From assembly GCA_001797745.1 (NCBI GenBank), contig MGQF01000089.1, forward strand, positions 36,890 to 64,871: DNA of 27,982 nt. The letters run 5' to 3'. This document shows, piece by piece, positions 1 through 6,659 of this stretch (positions within the stretch are counted from its first letter, which is position 1; every line of letters starts with the position of its first letter). The position numbers and the translations under genes are program-made. The notes beneath the pieces are model-generated. The model did no database searches. It worked only from the letters and a program-made list of their open reading frames with translations, and was not told the origin of the DNA. This DNA is from Deltaproteobacteria bacterium RBG_13_52_11. Lineage in GTDB: Bacteria > Desulfobacterota > B13-G15 > RBG-16-54-18.

Positions 1-447
1 AGATGCATTCACCCTCACCAAGGGGTTTGCGTTCTTCAGCCCGGCGATGATCAGGTCCACTGCCTCATCACCCCCGATTTTCTCCAAGGACTCGAGGGCA
101 TTTATACGTACAAATTCATCTGTATCTTCCAGCATCTCCCCAAGGGGCTGCACAGCGCGTGAGTCTCCGATTTCCCCCAAGGCCTTTGTCACTTCCCTGC
201 GTACACCTTTATCCTCATCCCGCAATGCCTCTATCAAGGGCCCCACTCCCCTGGCATCCTTTGCCCTTCCCAATTGTTCAACCGCAGCGCTGCGGACGAG
301 GGGCTGCTCTGCCTGCAGGTCTCTGAGCAGCTCCTCCACCCCCTTTTTATCTTGTAACAAGGCGTTGGTAGGGAAAAGAAATACGATGAAGAGAAAAATG
401 AAAAGACCTTTTATAAACCCGCTATGGGTGTTTTCCCCCCTTTGCAT
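1..447 (-). CDS. Secreted HEAT-repeat protein, C-terminus cut by window edge
   Basis: The reverse strand is open from an ATG at 447 to base 1 (149 codons, no stop), so the C-terminus is missing. Residues about 11-30 form a hydrophobic stretch after a short charged N-terminus, fitting a signal peptide or N-terminal anchor. From residue about 36 onward there are repeating two-helix units of the HEAT/PBS-lyase type: VRSAAVEQLG, VRREVTKALGEIGDSRAV, VRINALESLEKIGGDEAV and VRVNAS, spaced about 31 residues apart. Such repeats are protein-binding scaffolds, and the partner cannot be told from this sequence. A G-rich ribosome site (GGGGGA) lies just upstream of the ATG. If the hydrophobic start is a signal peptide, the protein acts in the periplasm. 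Confidence 0.85.
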   Translation of the reverse strand, partial: MQRGENTHSGFIKGLFIFLFIVFLFPTNALLQDKKGVEELLRDLQAEQPLVRSAAVEQLGRAKDARGVGPLIEALRDEDKGVRREVTKALGEIGDSRAVQPLGEMLEDTDEFVRINALESLEKIGGDEAVDLIIAGLKNANPLVRVNAS

Positions 448-777
448 GATTCCCCCATCTCACCCCTTGAACCCATCTAACGACTGTTAGTGGTTCACCT
501 GCTCAAAAGGGGTATCAATCAGGTTATTTCCGTCATCCTCCTTCTCCCCCTGAAGACCTTGCCGGTTTGCATGCTCTAACGCGGCCTCTGTGTACTGCCG
601 TATCTTCACCTCTATCTCTGTTTGGCCAAAAGACCATTGACTATTTTACTCAAGTTAGGAGCCCTCTGCAAGAGGAATGGGGCACCTCCTCATGGGGAAT
701 TTTACCTTGCTTTCTCATGTGGTTCATGATAATAGATTTGTATATACTGAACAAGATTTCTTCCAAGGAGTGAGGGG
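448..777. other. Intergenic stretch with no certain gene
   Basis: This stretch separates the leftward HEAT-repeat gene from the rightward CBS gene. It holds the doubtful small ORF at 487-609 and the motif CCCCTTGAACCC at 463-474, which recurs at 12676-12687. The promoters of the two flanking genes should lie here, but none matches consensus well enough to call. Confidence 0.5.
487..609 (-). CDS. Possible 40-residue small protein (doubtful)
   Basis: This reverse-strand frame begins at GTG (609) and ends at TAA (487), 39 bases before the HEAT-repeat gene on the same strand. The product is hydrophilic and has a plausible amphipathic start (KIRQYTEAALEHANRQG) followed by an acidic stretch. An in-frame stop lies 27 bases upstream of the GTG, so a longer form is not possible without a frameshift. 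I do not recognise a family. It may be a leader gene of the HEAT-repeat transcript, the relic of a longer gene, or chance. Confidence 0.22.
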   Translation of the reverse strand: MKIRQYTEAALEHANRQGLQGEKEDDGNNLIDTPFEQVNH

Positions 778-1383
778 ATGAAGGTCAAAAAGAGGATGGC
801 CAAGAAACTGGTGACCATCAGAAAGGATGCCACCGTCTCTGCTGCCATCAACCTCATGAAGAAGCACTCCATCCGTCACCTGCCGGTCGTCGAACAGGGG
901 GAGTTGCATGGGTGGGTGACTGAGAGGGATATACGCGAGGCCTATCTTGCCTCCATCATCGAACAGGTGTCAATGGGTGATATCATGATTAAGGATCCCA
1001 TCACCATCTCGCCAGATGCCAATCTTGAAGAGGCAGCTGAACTCCTCTATCGTCACGGAATCGGTGGTCTCCCTGTCGTGGATAAAGGTAAATTGGTAGG
1101 GGTCATCACGGTCGCAGATATTATGGCCGCCTTCATTGAAGTGATGGGGATCTTACAGGAGAGTTCCCGGATCGATGTGATCTTGGGGGGGAAGCCTCAT
1201 GCCTTTGAGAACGTTTCAAAGATCATCAGGGATCATGGGAGTGAGATTATCAGCGTTGGTATGTCTGCACACCAGGACCGCACAAAGCGAGTCTATTATC
1301 TGCGGCTTACCAAATGTGACGTGCACTCAATGGCTAAAGAGATTGAGGAGACGGGGTATAAAGTTCTTTCTATGACGGAGTAA
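778..1383 (+). CDS. AcuB-like protein: tandem CBS domains plus ACT-like domain
   Basis: The 201-residue product has two CBS motifs (about residues 5-58 and 66-122), each with the typical end patterns LPVVEQGELHGWVTERDI and LPVVDKGKLVGVITVADI. An ACT-like C-terminal domain follows (about 130-200: VILGGKP then VSKIIRDHGSEIISVGM). This order is that of the AcuB family. CBS pairs bind adenine nucleotides and act as energy or metabolite sensors, and AcuB proteins are linked to acetoin or acyl-CoA metabolism in Bacillus. The ligand here is unknown. The ATG at 778 follows a strong AAGGAGTGAGGGG ribosome site. The unrecognised gene at 1400 starts 16 bases after its stop, so the two are probably co-transcribed. 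Confidence 0.85.
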   Translation: MKVKKRMAKKLVTIRKDATVSAAINLMKKHSIRHLPVVEQGELHGWVTERDIREAYLASIIEQVSMGDIMIKDPITISPDANLEEAAELLYRHGIGGLPVVDKGKLVGVITVADIMAAFIEVMGILQESSRIDVILGGKPHAFENVSKIIRDHGSEIISVGMSAHQDRTKRVYYLRLTKCDVHSMAKEIEETGYKVLSMTE

Positions 1384-1399
1384 CAGGGGATGAGAGAGG

Positions 1400-2590
1400 A
1401 TGAGTACAAGGGGGAAAGGCAATGAGACAGATGCGCAATTGAGAAAGAAGGTCCATGAAATCCTCGGAGAAGTGGAGGCTGCCCAGGACCAAAAGGCCGA
1501 GCCCAAGGAGATCCTGCAAAGGATCTCCTTTTATTTGAAGCAAGAAGCATCCCTCACTATCCCCTTGATCGATGACCTGATACAGCTTCCCCGTTCCCAG
1601 ACCGCCCTGCTCCTCGAGGAGATGATGTCGGCTCTCCAGGGCAAGAAGGCCCTCAAGGCCGTCAAAAGGACCCTCTACCGCTTACGTCAGAAGGGGGTGC
1701 AGTGGGAGCGAAAGACCTCTCATGAGCGACCGATATTACGTCTCCCTCAACCTGGGGCGCCCCAGGGGTATGTGGGGGCCATGGACTCTCAGGGGAGTAG
1801 GGTCATCATCATCGCGCGCCCCCGTCCTCACGGAGGGGCGCGGGTCTATTTCAGCATCGTGAGCGACCTGGAGGGGGTCCAGCGCCTTGAGGTCATCGAC
1901 CTCACCAAAAAGGGCTTAAAGGAGTTGATAGATGAATCCCTCGCCTCTGATGAGTTCCCGGTGGTGGAGGCACCAGGGGGATACTCTGCGCACGTGCTGA
2001 GAGAGGCCGCCGCGTGTTCCCAGCGGCATGGCAAGCCCCTTCCACTGCGCTATGAGGATGTTGAGAAGGGGTTAAGCGATGTGCCTTGGGATGGTCAAGT
2101 CCCCCTCATCTATCAATACATCAATGAAGAGGCATTAGAGGGTCAGGAGAGGTCCCTCAAGGAATCAGGAGTGCTGCATAAGATCGTACCTTTTTCCTCC
2201 TGGTTCCTCAAGCCTGAAGATGTTCGTCAGTATGCCGAGGCCATCAAGGAGGCCCAAGAGAGTCATATCATTCTTGCCCTACAGCAGAAGGACGCGAGGC
2301 TTAGCGCCATATACAGGGACGCCCTTCAAGGACTCTTCACTGAGGAACAGAGGCTTCTGTGGAAGAGACGACTGGAGGAAATGGCCTACATCTTGTGGAA
2401 AATGGGAAAGGAACAAGAGGCCCGTATGGCCGTGAGCGCTGCCATCGATCTCAAGTCTCCTCTGAGCCCTATCGAACCCAACCCCTTTATCTGGAATCTT
2501 CTGCTCAAATCCCTCTCAGGAGGGGTATTGGGAACCACGCGTGGTGAGGAGGGGAGGGGTGAGCGGTCTTCTCTCATCATCACCCCGTGA
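1400..2590 (+). CDS. Unrecognised 396-residue soluble protein
   Basis: I do not recognise a family. The N-terminal ~100 residues look all-helical, with a basic stretch (GKKALKAVKRTLYRLRQKGVQWERK). A mixed segment follows (about 130-175, RVIIIARPRPHGGARVYFSIVSDLEGVQRLEVIDL) that reads like a beta-sheet core. The C-terminal part (about 280-370) is again helical, resembling tetratricopeptide-like or scaffold helices. No signal peptide or membrane segment is seen. The start follows a GAGAG ribosome site and lies 16 bases after the AcuB-like gene, suggesting one operon. Its last 11 bases overlap the 3' end of the convergent cysteine-rich gene. The final ~20 residues (GTTRGEEGRGERSS) are low complexity. 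Confidence 0.75.
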   Translation: MSTRGKGNETDAQLRKKVHEILGEVEAAQDQKAEPKEILQRISFYLKQEASLTIPLIDDLIQLPRSQTALLLEEMMSALQGKKALKAVKRTLYRLRQKGVQWERKTSHERPILRLPQPGAPQGYVGAMDSQGSRVIIIARPRPHGGARVYFSIVSDLEGVQRLEVIDLTKKGLKELIDESLASDEFPVVEAPGGYSAHVLREAAACSQRHGKPLPLRYEDVEKGLSDVPWDGQVPLIYQYINEEALEGQERSLKESGVLHKIVPFSSWFLKPEDVRQYAEAIKEAQESHIILALQQKDARLSAIYRDALQGLFTEEQRLLWKRRLEEMAYILWKMGKEQEARMAVSAAIDLKSPLSPIEPNPFIWNLLLKSLSGGVLGTTRGEEGRGERSSLIITP

Positions 2591-3374
2591 GGTAGAGCGC
2601 AACAGCCTGTTCGATATTGCCCTTCACCATCTCCTCGGCTGTCGAGATCTCCTTGCCCTCTTTGAACTCAGAGGCAAAGGAGAGGAATATCCCATCATAG
2701 GGTGAGGGGTCGATGCCGATCTTCCCATAATCGATGCGGGCGAGGTGGTGTTCTCCCTCGAGAAAGTAGTACTTGCCGAACCTGAGGGCCTCTTGCTGGC
2801 GAAAGGGCCATGCTTCCTTCCAGGAGAAGAATTCTCCCATCACTCGCAGAAGTTCCGGCTTCTTATGCAGCTTTTCGGGATTAAACTCCTCTCCCACGGC
2901 GTTCTGGATGTGGGCGAGATATGATTTGATGAGGTCGATGTCAGTAATGCACAAGCCGTAAAGGTACCAGTCATTCACAATACAAACGACCACCTCTTTT
3001 TCCGCCGCGGTGAGTTTTTCATAGCTGGGACAGAGGTGATGGCGGCAAAGCTCATCACCGTAAAAGGAAATCCCGCGCAGGTCCACGCCGTTGTTGAGCT
3101 GGGGGTGCAAGAGACACCCAACCCTCTGCGCCCTTTCGTCAATAAATCCGAGGAACTCGCAGTTATAGATGGTCTCATAGAGCTTCGCCCCCTCAAGTAC
3201 CGCTACCTCTTGACAGTAGCGGTTTGGCTCGCTGCGGAGTGAAATAAAGATTTCAGACCTCCTGCGCAGTCTCTCGGCCGATATTCTGCGTCCGTTTGCT
3301 CGGTAATTGTAGAGTCCGCAGCAGGCCCCACACGACTTCAGTAGGTCGGGCTGGCAGAGATGGGAGTGCTTCAT
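2580..3374 (-). CDS. Cysteine-rich YkgJ/CxxCxxCC-like metal-binding protein
   Basis: The 264-residue protein has an N-terminal cluster C7, C15, C18, C19 (motif SCGACCG) plus C54, C72, C87, C110 and C115 (NCEFLG, GCLLHP, LCRHHLCPSYE). This pattern is typical of the YkgJ family, described as zinc- or iron-chelating, although the spacing differs from short YkgJ proteins. The C-terminal ~130 residues have no recognised motif. There is no signal peptide, so it is probably cytoplasmic. It converges with the gene ending at 2590 and overlaps it by 11 bases. It starts far from any other leftward gene, so it is probably transcribed alone. The ligand and role are unknown. Confidence 0.75.
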   Translation of the reverse strand: MKHSHLCQPDLLKSCGACCGLYNYRANGRRISAERLRRRSEIFISLRSEPNRYCQEVAVLEGAKLYETIYNCEFLGFIDERAQRVGCLLHPQLNNGVDLRGISFYGDELCRHHLCPSYEKLTAAEKEVVVCIVNDWYLYGLCITDIDLIKSYLAHIQNAVGEEFNPEKLHKKPELLRVMGEFFSWKEAWPFRQQEALRFGKYYFLEGEHHLARIDYGKIGIDPSPYDGIFLSFASEFKEGKEISTAEEMVKGNIEQAVALYLTG

Positions 3375-3457
3375 TCTCTTTTCCTGTGGTTAGAGGTCGA
3401 CGGTAAGAGGCAAACGTCCATGAGAATGGATCTCGATCCGCTCCACTTATTGTCCCA

Positions 3458-3527
3458 CAAGGGTTCAGGGGTCCAATGGGTCAGTGGTTCTACAAACATG
3501 TTTGAATGCTTTTCACTCGAACCCTTG
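3458..3527. repeat. Inverted repeat with 9-bp arms
   Basis: CAAGGGTTC (3458-3466) pairs perfectly with GAACCCTTG (3519-3527). It lies in the 250-base gap upstream of the cysteine-rich gene. The motif resembles the CCCCTTGAACCC tracts at 463-474 and 12676-12687, so it may belong to a short dispersed intergenic repeat family. No coding function is seen. Confidence 0.4.
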
Positions 3528-3601
3528 AATCCTCGCATCCTGCCGTCGTCGGCATCCCGCTTCCGTAAATCTATATTGAGGGGCGGGAATGAACCCTAAA
3601 G

Positions 3602-3621
3602 CTATCGCCTTTAGGCGATAG
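3602..3621. terminator. Perfect 9-bp hairpin after the leftward operon
   Basis: CTATCGCCT (3602-3610) and AGGCGATAG (3613-3621) form a perfect 9-bp stem with a 2-base loop just past the stop of the leftward membrane-protein gene. There is no clear U-run on the leftward side, so Rho-independent termination is uncertain. It may be a transcript-end or stability hairpin. Confidence 0.45.
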
Positions 3622-3625
3622 TAGT

Positions 3626-4906
3626 TTACTCTACTCCCCTCCGTGCCTCTCTGACCCAGAGCCTCACCAAGGCAGGGGTGGGGGTTCGATGGGGCAGGGG
3701 GTGGAGCTGGGTCTTCTCCTGTATCGTTAGATAGAGCAATCGAGGGTCTTGTTGAGCGAGCTCAGAGAGATTCCGCACCCCTGCTTCTTGGAGAAGGCGA
3801 TAGTTCTCCACCCCCATCCCTTTCACGGTAATCATCTCAGCCTTCCGAACAAGTCCCACTGCATCGGGATGGGATATCCCGAGATGGACGAGGCCCGGCA
3901 CCCCCCTGCGGAGCAGGTCCTGGACCTTCTTTATCCCTGCGTCTTGGAGACGCCCTTTCCACTCCTCCTGCACCCCGGGCAGGTCCCTGGTCAAGGGGAT
4001 AAAAGAGACCACCGTATAGCGATCTATGCCACCGAAGCAGAGGAGGCAGAAGAGGGATACCAGAAACCAAAAAACACCTCTCGTCCAGATCGCACGCCTC
4101 CCCATCGCCATCAGGAGGATGCGGTACAGGGCGTACGCACTCACCGTGAAGGGGGGGAAGCCGAGAAATCCCAGCAGGGGCATCTCGAAGAGTTTCAGTT
4201 CTTCGAAAAAGGGTACGGTGTAGATCCATTTTGCCTGGGCCCAAAAGTTCCACAGCTCCCACAGAAAGCCGCAGACCAGTCCCGCAGCCAGGAGACCCAA
4301 GAGGCCGCTTAAATCCCCCTTCTCAATGTCCCGTAGGAGGGAGTCGTCACCCCTGCGGCAAAGGATGGGTTCAAGGAGGAGGGCAAAGCCTATCCAGACC
4401 AGGGGAAAACAAAGGTGGGGGAAAAGGATGGCCGCGAGCAGAGATAATCCACCTAAAACAATCAAGCCTTGTAGGAAACGAGGGGTAAGCCGCAACCCCC
4501 TCAATGATACGGCTCGAAAGGTTCCAACTGCCTTTAAGAGGTGGGTTGTCTCGCACAGAACTGGCAGGACCGTTCCATAGGAAACAGCGTAGCCGATCCA
4601 CCTCCACCAAAACTCATGGGGGACGTTGATGTAATGCCAGTTCGCCAGGCGGAAATTAGCCCCCTCAAAGATACACCAGATGAAGATGGATAAGGGGATC
4701 ATGAGGAGGAAGGTGCGGGTCTTGCTGACGATGAGGGATTCTCCCCGCACCCAGTAGACCAGGACATCAACTACCAGGATATATGACCACCAGGCAAAGG
4801 CGTAGAAATAGGTGGTAAATGGCTCTCGACCCTGGCCCAGCATGACAACGGCCAGGCAGAAGAGGGCAACCCCTAGCAAGCCATGTATCTTAATCCTTCC
4901 TTTCAT
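3626..4906 (-). CDS. Polytopic membrane protein with C-terminal helix-hairpin-helix (DUF4332-like) domain
   Basis: The product is 426 residues from the ATG at 4906. An open frame extends upstream to 4993, but that part is arginine-rich and overlaps the cyclo-ligase gene. The chosen ATG overlaps the upstream gene's end by 17 bases, which fits translational coupling. About eight hydrophobic segments fill residues 10-310, with a striking aromatic loop (GFLWELWNFWAQAKWIYTVP, then MPLLGFLGFPPF). The last ~120 residues are soluble: GIKKVQDLLRRGVPGL followed by AEMITVKGMGVENYRLLQEAGVRNLSELAQ, which reads as tandem helix-hairpin-helix units of the DUF4332 type. The function is unknown. It is the last gene of a three-gene leftward operon. 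Confidence 0.75.
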   Translation of the reverse strand: MKGRIKIHGLLGVALFCLAVVMLGQGREPFTTYFYAFAWWSYILVVDVLVYWVRGESLIVSKTRTFLLMIPLSIFIWCIFEGANFRLANWHYINVPHEFWWRWIGYAVSYGTVLPVLCETTHLLKAVGTFRAVSLRGLRLTPRFLQGLIVLGGLSLLAAILFPHLCFPLVWIGFALLLEPILCRRGDDSLLRDIEKGDLSGLLGLLAAGLVCGFLWELWNFWAQAKWIYTVPFFEELKLFEMPLLGFLGFPPFTVSAYALYRILLMAMGRRAIWTRGVFWFLVSLFCLLCFGGIDRYTVVSFIPLTRDLPGVQEEWKGRLQDAGIKKVQDLLRRGVPGLVHLGISHPDAVGLVRKAEMITVKGMGVENYRLLQEAGVRNLSELAQQDPRLLYLTIQEKTQLHPLPHRTPTPALVRLWVREARRGVE

Positions 4907-5636
4907 TCTTTCGCCTGAGCTCCTTGAGAGGGCGCATCCCCTTGATGGTCTTCTCGTCCAACAGTGTCCAGGAGACCTGCGACGGACGTTCAAGGGTCCT
5001 CTCTATGGTGATGACCCTGCTCGGGGTGACGATGAAGTCCACGGTGACGTCCTTCTCCTCCATAGGCACCACCTCACGCACCTGGAGGTCATCCACCAGT
5101 GCGACAACGGGGGTCCTTTCGTTGATAGAGCCGATCTCCCGCAAGATCATGTATTCCAGATCGAAGTACCCGCTTCCCTTTCCGATCCTCCCCCCCTGGA
5201 GATCCACGGCCACAGCACCGGTGGCCAACAGATCTATTGCACCTATTTCCTGGCGAGCAGTGGAGAGGCTCTTGCCGAACCTCCGGACGCCGGAGCTGCG
5301 GGACGCCCGTTTCCAGTCCTTGACCTTAATCCCCTTCTTTTCCAACAGATAGAAGCCATCCCGCAGACCTGGGGTGGCCATGATCAGCCTCTTGCCATCG
5401 GACAAGGCGTTGACCCGAACCTGCAGCTGGGCCTGATCAGGGGGGACCATGATGGTCCTGGCCCTTTGGTAGATCTCCAGACCCCTCAATCGCTCGGCCG
5501 CCTTGTTTTGTCCTGGAAAGGTGGGGATAGTGCCCTGGGGGGCAAAGGAGAGACCCTTGGCATCCATCTCCCCCCAGGTCTCCTCCCTGATGCTCGCCTT
5601 GATAATAGGGGAGGGTGGGCTCTCTTTTATATCCAT
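4890..5636 (-). CDS. 5-formyltetrahydrofolate cyclo-ligase family protein
   Basis: The 248-residue protein matches the 5-FCL/MTHFS fold. It has an N-terminal helix with ASIREETWGEMDAKGLSF, a phosphate- or folate-binding region around VPPDQAQLQVRVNAL, and the glycine-rich signature GRIGKGSGYFDLEY (about 149-162). The classical enzyme converts 5-formyl-THF to 5,10-methenyl-THF with ATP in one-carbon metabolism. This divergent branch is longer than typical bacterial MTHFS (~190 residues), so the exact substrate is uncertain. It starts 21 bases after the methyltransferase gene, and its 3' end overlaps the membrane-protein gene by 17 bases. Confidence 0.75.
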   Translation of the reverse strand: MDIKESPPSPIIKASIREETWGEMDAKGLSFAPQGTIPTFPGQNKAAERLRGLEIYQRARTIMVPPDQAQLQVRVNALSDGKRLIMATPGLRDGFYLLEKKGIKVKDWKRASRSSGVRRFGKSLSTARQEIGAIDLLATGAVAVDLQGGRIGKGSGYFDLEYMILREIGSINERTPVVALVDDLQVREVVPMEEKDVTVDFIVTPSRVITIERTLERPSQVSWTLLDEKTIKGMRPLKELRRKNERKD

Positions 5637-5657
5637 ATGCCTGATGGCCCCAGCCCT

Positions 5658-6404
5658 TTATACCGTGTTACCCCCACCAACCAACCGCAGATTGATGGCG
5701 GCCTGACGCATCCCCCTCATGGGTGACCCCTTCAATCTCTTGATGTTCTGGGCAATCGTCCTGCGGGAGAAATCCTCCGGCTCCACCCGCATATGGCCAA
5801 GGCCAGCCTCAGCGGCCAAAGCGACAAGCTCCTCAATGGTATAGGACGCTTGTATCGAGTTTAGGAAGGCCCGGGCCTGATTCTGATTTAAAAGGGATGC
5901 TATGTGCTGGACCAATTCATCAGGGGCATCACGTTTTAGATCGCTTATATAGACGAAGCCCTTTTCAGCGAGGACCTGTTTTACCTCTCCCAACGCCATA
6001 TCGAGTCTGCGCCAGTGGTGCATTGCTCCATGGCTGACGATCATTTCCACGGACTGAGCCTGAAAAGGGAGGTGATGCACATCGGCCACCACAAACGCCA
6101 CATTTTTCATGCCTTCGACCCTGGCCCGGTCTCTTGCCAGTTTGGTCATGAGGAAGGAGATGTCCAATCCTATTACTAACAACTGAGGAAAACGGACGGC
6201 CAGCTTCCTTACGAGACTCCCTGGCCCGGCCCCCAGATCGACGGCGACTCCAGTGCGGGCTTCGGCCAGGTGGGCCACTTCATCAGCGATGAGCGAGGCG
6301 GTGATGTGGAGATAATCGTCCGTAAGCGCCTCGTACTCATGGATGGCCTCAACCTCTTCACCTAGCTCAAATTCCTCCTCAAGCCTCTCTTTTCTGTCCA
6401 CCAT
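5658..6404 (-). CDS. Class I SAM-dependent methyltransferase
   Basis: The 248-residue protein shows a Rossmann methyltransferase core: motif I VAVDLGAGPGS (about 53-63), the acidic residue after strand 2 (VIGLDIS), motif II/III VADVHHLPFQAQSVEMIVSHGAMHHW, and a post-core strand YISDLKR. The HLPF and MHHW pattern is typical of the UbiE/Methyltransf_11 group. The acceptor is unknown. The ATG follows AGGAGGTCTG, a strong ribosome site, and a good promoter lies just upstream (6448-6477). It heads the operon with the cyclo-ligase-like and membrane/HhH genes, which hints at a one-carbon-linked modification pathway. That link is inference only. Confidence 0.82.
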   Translation of the reverse strand: MVDRKERLEEEFELGEEVEAIHEYEALTDDYLHITASLIADEVAHLAEARTGVAVDLGAGPGSLVRKLAVRFPQLLVIGLDISFLMTKLARDRARVEGMKNVAFVVADVHHLPFQAQSVEMIVSHGAMHHWRRLDMALGEVKQVLAEKGFVYISDLKRDAPDELVQHIASLLNQNQARAFLNSIQASYTIEELVALAAEAGLGHMRVEPEDFSRRTIAQNIKRLKGSPMRGMRQAAINLRLVGGGNTV

Positions 6405-6447
6405 CAGACCTCCTCATGAATATTTTAGACGTTCCTTTTCCGTATGT

Positions 6448-6477
6448 ACTATAATCTGCATCATTGGCGATAGTCAA
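6448..6477 (-). promoter_or_regulatory. Sigma70-type promoter for the methyltransferase operon
   Basis: Reading leftward, TTGACT (6472-6477) and TATAGT (6448-6453) are separated by 18 bases. The predicted start is near 6441, giving a leader of about 35-40 bases to the ATG at 6404. It is divergent from the carB promoter, about 50 bases away. Confidence 0.6.
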
Positions 6478-6526
6478 GGCAATGGAGAGAAGGTTTGAGG
6501 CGCGAGGTGTGAGAATTTTTTCGACC

Positions 6527-6555
6527 TTGACACAAAGTGATCCCTTCCCTATACT
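6527..6555 (+). promoter_or_regulatory. Sigma70-type promoter for carB
   Basis: TTGACA (6527-6532) is a perfect -35, and TATACT (6550-6555) follows after 17 bases. The predicted start near 6562 leaves a leader of roughly 98 bases before the carB ATG. I saw no clear PyrR-type anti-terminator or U-tracted terminator in the leader. Confidence 0.7.
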
Positions 6556-6659
6556 TGCAGGCGGTTCCACGTTCGCAGCACGATTGCGCTCCATAGTTCT
6601 GAGCGTTTTTAGCTTCTAAAAATTGATATATATCCTGGAAATGTAGGGGAAGGCTCTTA

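Noticed and set aside
47..490. Rightward open frame of 147 codons
   Set aside because: It is the antisense shadow of the HEAT-repeat gene, whose reverse-strand repeats are unmistakable; the rightward protein is serine/proline-rich with no ribosome site.
567..773. Rightward open frame ending just before the CBS gene
   Set aside because: No ribosome site, no family pattern, and it overlaps a possible leftward frame; likely chance.
3749..4312. Long rightward frame opposite the membrane-protein gene
   Set aside because: Composition is typical of an antisense shadow (His/Pro/Glu-rich); the leftward frame has clear membrane helices.
4812..5726. Rightward 304-codon frame
   Set aside because: It lies opposite the cyclo-ligase-like gene and crosses gene boundaries; Pro/His/Asp-rich shadow.
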